A stretch of DNA of 6,040 bases from NCBI GenBank assembly GCA_937960625.1, contig CALGPD010000334.1:1-6040 (forward strand), written 5' to 3'. Positions within the stretch are counted from its first letter, which is position 1; every line of letters begins with the position of its first letter. Shown here piece by piece: positions 1-5,440 of the stretch. Made by a program: the position numbers and the translations under genes. This DNA comes from an uncultured Spirochaetia bacterium. GTDB taxonomy: Bacteria > Spirochaetota > CALGPD01. A model generated the notes under the pieces. The model did not search any database and was not told where the DNA came from. It worked only from the letters and a program-made list of their open reading frames with translations.

Positions 1-1100
1 ACATTGAAGGTATAAGCAAGCTCACCTATTTCATCATGCGTGTTTATTTCAGCACGGATATTTCTATTTCCATTATTAAATTCGTTAATTGTGTTTTTAA
101 GATAGCTTAAAGGTTTAGTTATATTAAAGGCAAGGGAAATTAAAAAAGGCAGAATTATTATAATAATACCAAATGTACTAAAAAACATTGTATTCCGGAC
201 TTTGTGTATTTTACTCAGCAATGTATCATTTTTAATAAAAGTAAAAAACCTGAACCCTAGTAAATCAGAAAAGTAATGGCTGCAAATATAATCAGTATTT
301 TTTAGTTTCAGTTTAAAATATCCGCTTTTTCTTCCTTTTAAAATATTGTTATCTATTCCAAGGCTTTTTAACGTTTTTGATTTTAGTTTCCGGTAATCAG
401 GATAAGAAATTAGATTACCTTTGCTGTCTGAAACAAAAACTTTTCCGGTTTTAAAAATTTTAATCTGTTTTAGTCTTTTAGTTAGAAAACTTAGAGATAA
501 ATCAATTCCCAATACACCGATAACTTTATTCTGCTTTTTTACCGTTGTAACGAAACTAATTATATATACATCATCCACTTTAAAATAATACGGCTCACTA
601 ATACTTACCTTATTTTTATTTTTCATGGCTGTAATATAATAAGGCCTTTGAATCGGATTATAATTTTTCATGATAGCTGAAAAAGGATATTGAACATAAC
701 CTTTATAAGCGGTTGCAAAATAAACATAGGCATGATTTCTATGCGTTTGCCCGAACCTCTTAAACAAAGCCAATATTTTTTTTTCGGAAACAGACATTTT
801 ATCGGGTTCAAATTTGCTTATCTTATTTTTATAGAAATACGACGTAATATTTTTCCCGCTGTTCACTACAAGGCCATGGTTGGCAAGGTACATACAATTT
901 TTTTTAATAAATTTGAAATACAATTCAAATGAACGGCTTAGATGATGCAAAGTTATTACAGAATCTTTATAAAAATTATCTTTTATATCCTGTTTGGCAA
1001 CTGAATTAAGAAATAGAATAAATAATATAATTAAAGCAATTAAAATAGGAAGAAAAAAAAGAATTAATTTAAATTTTAAACCGGTTTTATTTGATTCCAT
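1..1100 (-). CDS. dCACHE-HAMP transmembrane receptor, N-terminal part (cut by window edge)
   Basis: An open minus-strand frame of 366 codons runs from ATG at 1100 off the left edge. I read a lysine-containing N-terminus, TM1 at about residues 12-31, an extracytoplasmic region at about 32-300, TM2 at about 305-325, and a HAMP domain from about 326 with the typical P330 and a DEIGEL motif at 356-361. The external region has double-CACHE features: RPYY at 152-155, then VIGVLGIDLSL at 193-203, then a membrane-distal-like second half (FVSDSKGNLISYP). Such receptors sense small ligands outside the membrane and signal through a methyl-accepting, kinase or GGDEF domain. That output domain is outside the window, so the class stays open. 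The ATG is the first possible start, because an in-frame TAA lies two codons upstream; its Shine-Dalgarno is weak (TAAG). The gene is very AT-rich and lies 96 bases downstream of a co-oriented hydrolase gene. Confidence 0.9.
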   Translation of the reverse strand, partial: MESNKTGLKFKLILFFLPILIALIILFILFLNSVAKQDIKDNFYKDSVITLHHLSRSFELYFKFIKKNCMYLANHGLVVNSGKNITSYFYKNKISKFEPDKMSVSEKKILALFKRFGQTHRNHAYVYFATAYKGYVQYPFSAIMKNYNPIQRPYYITAMKNKNKVSISEPYYFKVDDVYIISFVTTVKKQNKVIGVLGIDLSLSFLTKRLKQIKIFKTGKVFVSDSKGNLISYPDYRKLKSKTLKSLGIDNNILKGRKSGYFKLKLKNTDYICSHYFSDLLGFRFFTFIKNDTLLSKIHKVRNTMFFSTFGIIIIILPFLISLAFNITKPLSYLKNTINEFNNGNRNIRAEINTHDEIGELAYTFN

Positions 1101-1139
1101 AACTTACTATAACTATATATTTACTTTATAATCAATCAA

Positions 1140-1167
1140 TATTTATGACTTTTATATTAATTGTCAA
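1140..1167 (-). promoter_or_regulatory. Possible promoter of the receptor gene
   Basis: On the minus strand there is a perfect -35 hexamer TTGACA (complement of 1162-1167). After 16 bases comes TAAATA (complement of 1140-1145), which matches only three of six -10 consensus positions. It would start transcription about 33 bases before the ATG at 1100. The -35 is convincing and the -10 is weak. In such AT-rich DNA the match could be chance, and the gene may instead be read through from the hydrolase upstream, since I see no terminator in 1101-1196. Confidence 0.35.
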
Positions 1168-1196
1168 TTTCTAATTACAGACATTTTACTGACTTA

Positions 1197-2051
1197 TTAG
1201 CAAAAAAAATCAGTAAAAATCTTCACAAATTTATCCGGTGCTTCAACATTTAGCGAATGTCCGACACCCTGAATTATCTCAAGTTTTGCATTTGGCTGTT
1301 TGTCTGCCATTTCCACTACATCATCTTTAGGTATCCATAAATCCTGTTCACCCCAAAGAATTAAATGTTCATGTTTTATATCAGGCATTTTAGAAGCAAG
1401 TTCCCCGGAATTAAATTCTTTTTCAAGATTATGCGGAGTTCCAAACCAGATTCCGTCTGATAATAACTGGGTCTTATCAATGAGCAGATTAAATAAATCC
1501 TTTTGCTCCCGGGTAACACCCTCCGCAAACTCAGGATTATTTCCAGGTTGTAAAGATTCAGCAACGAATAAAGTCGGGGCAGCAGAAGCAAGACCGGCAA
1601 AAGCAACGTTTCTATCAGCTTTCATCATCTTAAATAACTCAATAGCTTCAGGGCCGAGTATAGCGCCCTTTGGAGTTATTGGGTCGAGGCAAAATACTTT
1701 ACCAAACATATCCGGTTCCATTAAAAGCATACGCGTTGCAATTATTCCTCCTGTAGAATGATTTGCCAAATTACATTTTTTAATACCCAGGTTTTTTATT
1801 GCGTTTAGCATATCAATTGCATGCTGCTTAAAAGTATAATTGCTGTAATCAGAATCAGGTTCAGGTTTATCAGAACCGCCGCACCCGCGCCAATCAAAAG
1901 CATATATATGAAGGTCTTCAGGTAATTTTGGCCATACAAGGTCCATCCAGTTAACACATCCCAGATTACCGTGTATAAAGACAACGATATTGTCTCCTTT
2001 TCCAAATTCAACGTAATTTAAATTTATATCACCCGCTTTAACTAAAGCCAT
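1197..2051 (-). CDS. Cytoplasmic alpha/beta hydrolase (NHSTG nucleophile elbow)
   Basis: This 284-residue protein has the usual length and layout of a single-domain alpha/beta hydrolase. It shows an oxyanion-hole HGN at 27-29 after strand VVFIHG, the FDWRGCGGSDKP turn at 52-63, nucleophile S99 in NHSTGG, a cap region at about 125-215, the acid D237 in GEQDLWIP, and H265 in GVGHSLNVEAP. The triad is complete, so it should be active on an ester, thioester, lactone, epoxide or C-C bond; the substrate cannot be told. The first glycine of GxSxG is Asn (N97). No signal peptide is present, so it should be cytoplasmic. The start is backed by AAAGAGGTG (complement of 2057-2065), six to seven bases before ATG. 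It follows the lipoprotein hydrolase gene but is separated from it by a terminator, and I see no clear promoter of its own. Read-through from upstream is possible. Confidence 0.93.
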   Translation of the reverse strand: MALVKAGDINLNYVEFGKGDNIVVFIHGNLGCVNWMDLVWPKLPEDLHIYAFDWRGCGGSDKPEPDSDYSNYTFKQHAIDMLNAIKNLGIKKCNLANHSTGGIIATRMLLMEPDMFGKVFCLDPITPKGAILGPEAIELFKMMKADRNVAFAGLASAAPTLFVAESLQPGNNPEFAEGVTREQKDLFNLLIDKTQLLSDGIWFGTPHNLEKEFNSGELASKMPDIKHEHLILWGEQDLWIPKDDVVEMADKQPNAKLEIIQGVGHSLNVEAPDKFVKIFTDFFC

Positions 2052-2094
2052 AACAACACCTCTTTCTAAAATTAATAATTTCTGATTTTAATTT

Positions 2095-2119
2095 AAAAAG
2101 CCGGACAAAAATGTCCGGC
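2095..2119 (-). terminator. Rho-independent terminator after the lipoprotein hydrolase gene
   Basis: A perfect 8-bp stem (GCCGGACA at 2100-2107 with TGTCCGGC at 2112-2119) encloses a 4-base loop. Read on the minus strand it is followed at once by TTTTT (complement of 2095-2099). The plus-strand side has no T-run, so it acts for minus-strand transcripts. It sits 25 bases past the stop codon at 2144 and 43 bases before the next start at 2051. It should end the lipoprotein transcript and limit read-through into the second hydrolase gene. Confidence 0.88.
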
Positions 2120-2143
2120 ATTTATATAATATATCTATTTTAC

Positions 2144-3385
2144 TTATTTTTTATCAGGGATTCTAGCCCATGACATTATTTCAGCGTCTGAAGAAGCTCC
2201 GTTTACTGTATTTGTTTTTGCAAATTTAATAACATCATCAGCAAAATCATCAGGAACATCTGTATGTACAAAATGGCCAACTCCTGAATATAATTTAACA
2301 ACAGGTTTATTCCTCGCTCTTTTCATTGTCTTATAAAATGGTAAAATAATACCTTTCTTTAAACCTTTTTTAATCATTCCGCTTAATCTTGTAGGAATAA
2401 AAGGCTCGGTTTCACCGAATGCTACAAAAATTGGCACTCTAATCCGGTTATATTTATTATAAATATACATGGGATTAGTTGGAAACATTTCAATACCTAA
2501 AGTATAAATGTCTCTTATATACGTTGTACAATAAGCTTTATATTCTCTTTGATTTCCTTTAATCATTTTAACACGTACCTGAGTAATGAAATCTGTGTAT
2601 TCATTACGTTTTCGAAAATAACCCAATGGAGAATCAACTACATCACCGGCTTTATTTCTTGCTTTAAAGTAATAAAACAACCTGACTTTGTCTTCAGTTT
2701 TAGCAAGCTCGCCTTTTAGAAGTTTTGCGGCAAGTTTATTTGCTCTCCATTTATTAATATCATCTTTTAATTTTGGATTAAATAATGGAGCCCTGTACGT
2801 TTCCAATCCCGCAGGTGCCTCTAAAACGAGTTTTGAAACCGCGCGGGGGAAAGTTAAAGCATATCCTAAAACCCATTGTCCGCCTAAAGAATGGCCGAGG
2901 TAGACCGCTTTTTTAATACCTAATTTATTTACTATTAAATCATGAATTGCATAGCGTGTATGCTGTAAAGTTCTGCTAATATTTTTATTAATATTAGGAG
3001 GAAGAGATTTTCCATAAAACGGTAAATCCGGTACAACAACTCTAAATCCCGCAGCAATTAGCCGTTTCATTGTATGTCCAAAATAACCTCCAAAAACGCC
3101 TTTACCATGTATTAATACGATAATAGGCGGATTTGCAACACCCTTTGGTTTTTCGTCCATATATGCTATTTTCCAATTAACATTGTTATTATCCCTAGCC
3201 ATTTTGTAGTAAACAGAATAAGGATATTTTACCTGATCCCTAAAAAAGCTTTTGCTTGGATCAGGATCATCAACTTTCCAAGCATAATTACCGCCTGATT
3301 TTGATGAACCGCCGCACCCCGTTAGTAAAACAATAAATACCAACGAGATTAATGAAATAATTCTTAACTTAAGTTTTTTCCTCAT
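2144..3385 (-). CDS. Alpha/beta hydrolase lipoprotein
   Basis: This 413-residue protein begins with a basic N-terminus (MRKKLKLR), a hydrophobic stretch at about 9-21 and a lipobox LTGC ending in C24. It should therefore be lipid-anchored and face the periplasm or outside. Residue +2 is Gly, not the Asp inner-membrane retention signal known from Gram-negatives. A Gly/Ser linker leads to a hydrolase fold: HGKG at 93-96 for the oxyanion hole, PDLPFYGKS at 119-127, nucleophile S166 in GHSLGG, a long cap at about 195-310, and H371 in GVGHFVHTDVP. At the acid position the pattern is GETEPFIP, aligning E327 where the neighbouring hydrolase has D237, so a Ser-Glu-His triad is likely. About 40 residues follow the catalytic His region, ending in a polar tail. 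Substrate is unknown; an extracytoplasmic ester or lipid is an inference. The start has GGAGGG (complement of 3392-3397) six bases upstream. A terminator follows at 2119-2095. Confidence 0.93.
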   Translation of the reverse strand: MRKKLKLRIISLISLVFIVLLTGCGGSSKSGGNYAWKVDDPDPSKSFFRDQVKYPYSVYYKMARDNNNVNWKIAYMDEKPKGVANPPIIVLIHGKGVFGGYFGHTMKRLIAAGFRVVVPDLPFYGKSLPPNINKNISRTLQHTRYAIHDLIVNKLGIKKAVYLGHSLGGQWVLGYALTFPRAVSKLVLEAPAGLETYRAPLFNPKLKDDINKWRANKLAAKLLKGELAKTEDKVRLFYYFKARNKAGDVVDSPLGYFRKRNEYTDFITQVRVKMIKGNQREYKAYCTTYIRDIYTLGIEMFPTNPMYIYNKYNRIRVPIFVAFGETEPFIPTRLSGMIKKGLKKGIILPFYKTMKRARNKPVVKLYSGVGHFVHTDVPDDFADDVIKFAKTNTVNGASSDAEIMSWARIPDKK

Positions 3386-3408
3386 AATAAACCCTCCGAA
3401 ATTTACTA

Positions 3409-3424
3409 TTTAAGTATACTTAAA
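3409..3424. repeat. 16-bp perfect palindrome, candidate operator
   Basis: TTTAAGTATACTTAAA is a perfect palindrome in the leader of the lipoprotein gene, 24 bases before its start codon. Its core AGTATACT recurs in the palindrome at 3452-3461. A repressor site is the simplest reading; no regulator is encoded in the window to name it. Confidence 0.6.
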
Positions 3425-3451
3425 CATTAAAATCTATATTTACTGGTGAAT

Positions 3452-3461
3452 TAGTATACTA
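3452..3461. repeat. 10-bp perfect palindrome sharing the AGTATACT core, candidate operator
   Basis: TAGTATACTA is centred 40 bp from the centre of the 3409-3424 palindrome, close to four helical turns, so both sites would face nearly the same side of the DNA. It fully covers the proposed minus-strand -10 hexamer. Bound protein here would block the lipoprotein promoter. Confidence 0.55.
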
Positions 3462-3482
3462 TACAATGCTATAAAATTGCAA
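3453..3482 (-). promoter_or_regulatory. Probable promoter of the lipoprotein hydrolase gene
   Basis: Minus-strand TTGCAA (3477-3482, four of six consensus positions) is followed after 18 bases by TATACT (complement of 3453-3458, five of six). Transcription would start near 3446 and give a leader of about 60 bases that contains the 3409-3424 palindrome. The -10 lies inside the 3452-3461 palindrome. Confidence 0.5.
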
Positions 3483-3699
3483 AACTTTTTTTTAAAAACC
3501 ATAAAAAACAACTGGTTTTTATTATTTTTACCATAAATCTTGATATTGTAAAACAATGTAAGCATATCAGGGATAACCCTATGATTAATTTTCATTCTCT
3601 TTCTAAATTATTAAAAAACAAAATAACAAATAAAAATTCATATACATATGATTTTAAATCACTTTTTAAAATATTTTTAATGATTTTGAAATAAAATTA
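3483..3699. other. AT-rich spacer of the divergent region, no supported gene
   Basis: This stretch of over 200 bases between the two divergent promoters holds no convincing gene. It contains homopolymer A and T runs; a loose inverted repeat AAAAACC/GGTTTTT (3494-3500 and 3514-3520, 13-base loop, T-rich flank on both strands) that resembles a weak terminator but lacks a known upstream gene; and a 13-bp dyad ATTGT-AAA-ACAAT at 3545-3557. A 37-codon frame at 3581-3694 was considered and set aside. Confidence 0.5.
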
Positions 3700-3727
3700 T
3701 TGACATCAACAAGCCATACGTAATAAT
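3700..3727 (+). promoter_or_regulatory. Promoter of the three-gene plus-strand unit
   Basis: A perfect -35 TTGACA at 3700-3705 is followed after a 16-base spacer by AATAAT at 3722-3727 (five of six -10 positions). Transcription would begin near 3734-3736 and give a leader of about 45 bases to the ATG at 3781. A second, perfect TATAAT at 3749-3754 has no good -35 at 16-18 bases upstream, so it is the weaker alternative. Confidence 0.6.
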
Positions 3728-3742
3728 GTATAAATGTATTAC
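3720..3742. repeat. Dyad and direct repeat over the plus-strand -10 region, candidate operator
   Basis: GTAATA (3720-3725) and TATTAC (3737-3742) form an inverted repeat with an 11-base centre. The centre is built around a direct repeat of AATGTAT (3725-3731 and 3733-3739). The elements overlap the -10 box and likely start site of the plus-strand promoter, a typical repressor position. The DNA is AT-rich, so chance is a real alternative. Confidence 0.35.
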
Positions 3743-3780
3743 CGTTTATATAATAACGTTTTGCGGGATCGAGGTGGAAT

Positions 3781-4779
3781 ATGGCTTTATTTAATTACAA
3801 AAATGTTGAAATTTACTATGAATTTGCTGGGAATGTAAAAGATCCGTGCATTGTTTTTATAAACGGATTAACCCAACAAGTTCAGCATTGGGCTTATTAT
3901 AAAGATTATTTTAAGAATAGAGGCTGTTCGGTACTGCTTTTTGATTTGATGGGGCAAGGCTCAAGCGTTAAGCCAACTCTTTTCATTGATTTTCAAGACA
4001 ATCAAAACGTTCTTGCAGGTCTTCTAGACAAACTGACAATTGATAAGGCTTATATTGCGGGCATATCATTTGGCGGAGTAGTAGTATTACGCTTTGGTAT
4101 TGAATATCCCGAAAAAGTTAAGGGATTAATTCCAATGAGTACTTTTAGTGAAATGGATGCCCAGCTTCAGTTCATAGGCAATAATCTTTATGAAGGCATG
4201 GTTGGAATCGGATTTGAATATCTGGTTAAACAATTTGTGCCTTTTAATTTCAGCGCTAATTGGATTGGCAATAATGCTGATAAACTCCCTATTGCTATTA
4301 GAGAAAGCTTTAATAATAATGATTTATATGGAATACAAAACATGATGGAATCACTTGCACGGTTTCAGGGTTTTACCCATGAATTAAAACAAATCAAAGC
4401 ACCGACTTTAATAATGAATGGTGAGTTTGATTATTTAACCGACAGGGAAGCACATGAGATATTAAGAAAAGAAATACCTAATTCAAGATTATTGTTAATG
4501 CAGAAAGTATGTCATGCATTCACTCTGGAAATCCCGGATATAGTGTGCAGACTCATAGAAGATTTCGTTTTAACAGTTGAAAAAGGTGAATGGAAAGCAA
4601 AACAAGACGTTATGATTGCCGCGGATGATGTAAATTCAAAAGAATTGTATTTTCCGTGCCAGGGAGACCACACAAGGCTGATACCTATAAATAACATTAA
4701 AAAACCGTCAAAAGCTAATACAACCGGAGTTACGCAGAAAAATTCGCAAAAATCCGGAAAAACTAAACCGGAGGCTTAA
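3781..4779 (+). CDS. Alpha/beta hydrolase with C-terminal extension
   Basis: This 332-residue protein has a standard alpha/beta hydrolase core: strand IVFING at 24-29, where Asn replaces the usual His of the HG oxyanion motif; FDLMGQGSS at 54-62; nucleophile S96 in GISFGG; a cap at about 122-200; acid D217 in NGEFDYLTD; and H245 in KVCHAF. The triad is complete and no signal peptide is seen, so it is probably a cytoplasmic esterase or lipase-like enzyme of unknown substrate. The core ends near residue 266. A further 66 residues follow: an ordered-looking block (about 270-303, with IAADD, YFPC and GDHTRLIP) and then a Lys/Ser/Thr/Asn-rich, probably disordered tail. GAGGTGG at 3771-3777 supports the start. 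It heads the unit: the next gene begins 2 bases after its stop, and that gene's GGAGG lies inside the end of this one, implying translational coupling. Confidence 0.93.
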   Translation: MALFNYKNVEIYYEFAGNVKDPCIVFINGLTQQVQHWAYYKDYFKNRGCSVLLFDLMGQGSSVKPTLFIDFQDNQNVLAGLLDKLTIDKAYIAGISFGGVVVLRFGIEYPEKVKGLIPMSTFSEMDAQLQFIGNNLYEGMVGIGFEYLVKQFVPFNFSANWIGNNADKLPIAIRESFNNNDLYGIQNMMESLARFQGFTHELKQIKAPTLIMNGEFDYLTDREAHEILRKEIPNSRLLLMQKVCHAFTLEIPDIVCRLIEDFVLTVEKGEWKAKQDVMIAADDVNSKELYFPCQGDHTRLIPINNIKKPSKANTTGVTQKNSQKSGKTKPEA

Positions 4780-4781
4780 AA

Positions 4782-5405
4782 ATGTCACAAAAATTAATCG
4801 AAATAAAGAATAAAGCAAAAGAGTACTTTTCAAAAAACGAATTAAATGCTGACCATGAAACTGCTATTACACTTTTTATATCCGGTGTAAAATCAGCAAA
4901 CGTTCTAATACTATCAAAAATTGAAATACAACCTGTAGACTGGCATGCATACAAATATATGCATGCACAGTATTTTAAGGATTTACAATTATTCTCTCTA
5001 TTAAACAGGTCAACGAATTGGAGCTATAACCCGTACATTTACTATCAACTGTCTTCTCAAACATTCAATTTATGGGGAACATCTAACTTAAATACTTATA
5101 TTCTTGGCGCATTCGATCTTGATGCTAAATTTTTCAGATATTTATCATTAAGCCATGCATTTAAAACGGAAATCCGTTTTATACCCTTATTCCCTTCTGA
5201 TTTAAGTCTGGATACTCCGTTTTTATCAGCACTTTACGATGTTGAAGTACAAAACCAGAGAGAGATACAAACTCAAATATCTATGTTAAAAAACATTGAA
5301 GTCCCTTCTTTAACAGTTGAACAAAAAGAAGAAATAGTAAGAAACGAAAGACAGGTTGTAGCAGATTCGTATGTAGATTTTTTAAAATTTTTAATTACTA
5401 TATAA
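4782..5405 (+). CDS. Unrecognised 207-residue aromatic-rich protein
   Basis: I do not recognise this family. The start is well placed: GGAGG at 4770-4774 with a 7-base gap to ATG, only 2 bases after the previous stop, so it is almost certainly co-translated with the hydrolase. The N-terminal 50 residues look helical (KNKAKEYFSKNELNADHE and on). The middle, about 53-137, is crowded with Trp, Tyr and Phe (for example NWSYNPYIYYQL at 79-90), with short turns and an LFPSDLSLDTPFL segment at 136-148. The last 60 residues are charged and helical, possibly coiled. No signal peptide, lipobox, convincing membrane helix or metal-binding cluster is seen, so a soluble cytoplasmic protein is likely. Lying between two hydrolase genes, it could be a partner, a lipid or polymer surface-binding protein, or an enzyme of the same pathway; none of these is shown by sequence. 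Confidence 0.85.
   Translation: MSQKLIEIKNKAKEYFSKNELNADHETAITLFISGVKSANVLILSKIEIQPVDWHAYKYMHAQYFKDLQLFSLLNRSTNWSYNPYIYYQLSSQTFNLWGTSNLNTYILGAFDLDAKFFRYLSLSHAFKTEIRFIPLFPSDLSLDTPFLSALYDVEVQNQREIQTQISMLKNIEVPSLTVEQKEEIVRNERQVVADSYVDFLKFLITI
4943..4966. repeat. 9-bp perfect inverted repeat inside the unrecognised gene
   Basis: GCATGCATA (4943-4951) and TATGCATGC (4958-4966) are exact reverse complements around a 6-base loop. It is the strongest hairpin I found inside a coding region here. It encodes the mirrored residues HAYKYMHA (55-62). It could fold in the mRNA near the 5' part of this gene or be a by-product of the protein repeat. Confidence 0.6.
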
Positions 5406-5440
5406 ACAAAAACACTATCAATAATTAAAGGAGATAATTT

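Noticed and set aside
690..932. Plus-strand open frame opposite the receptor gene
   Set aside because: The minus-strand frame reads through the whole region as a coherent dCACHE receptor; this one has no ribosome binding site and no sensible protein features.
1300..1761. 153-codon plus-strand frame inside the cytoplasmic hydrolase gene
   Set aside because: It is a shadow of the hydrolase reading frame, which carries a full catalytic triad and a good Shine-Dalgarno; the opposite frame shows no family features.
3494..3520. AAAAACC/GGTTTTT inverted repeat as a true terminator
   Set aside because: The stem has only two G-C pairs and a 13-base loop, and no gene ends nearby on either strand.
3569..3580. 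AGGGATAACCCT resembling part of a homing-endonuclease site
   Set aside because: Only a short stretch matches and no intron or endonuclease gene is present; a chance small dyad is enough.
3581..3694. A 37-codon plus-strand frame with AGGG eight bases before its ATG
   Set aside because: The composition is simply that of the AT-rich spacer (Lys, Asn, Phe, Ile rich), the possible Shine-Dalgarno sits in a small AGGG/CCCT hairpin, and no good promoter or recognisable protein is present.
2144..5405. Tandem duplication as the origin of the hydrolase genes
   Set aside because: Lengths, elbows, oxyanion motifs and caps differ strongly, and I see no repeated DNA between them.
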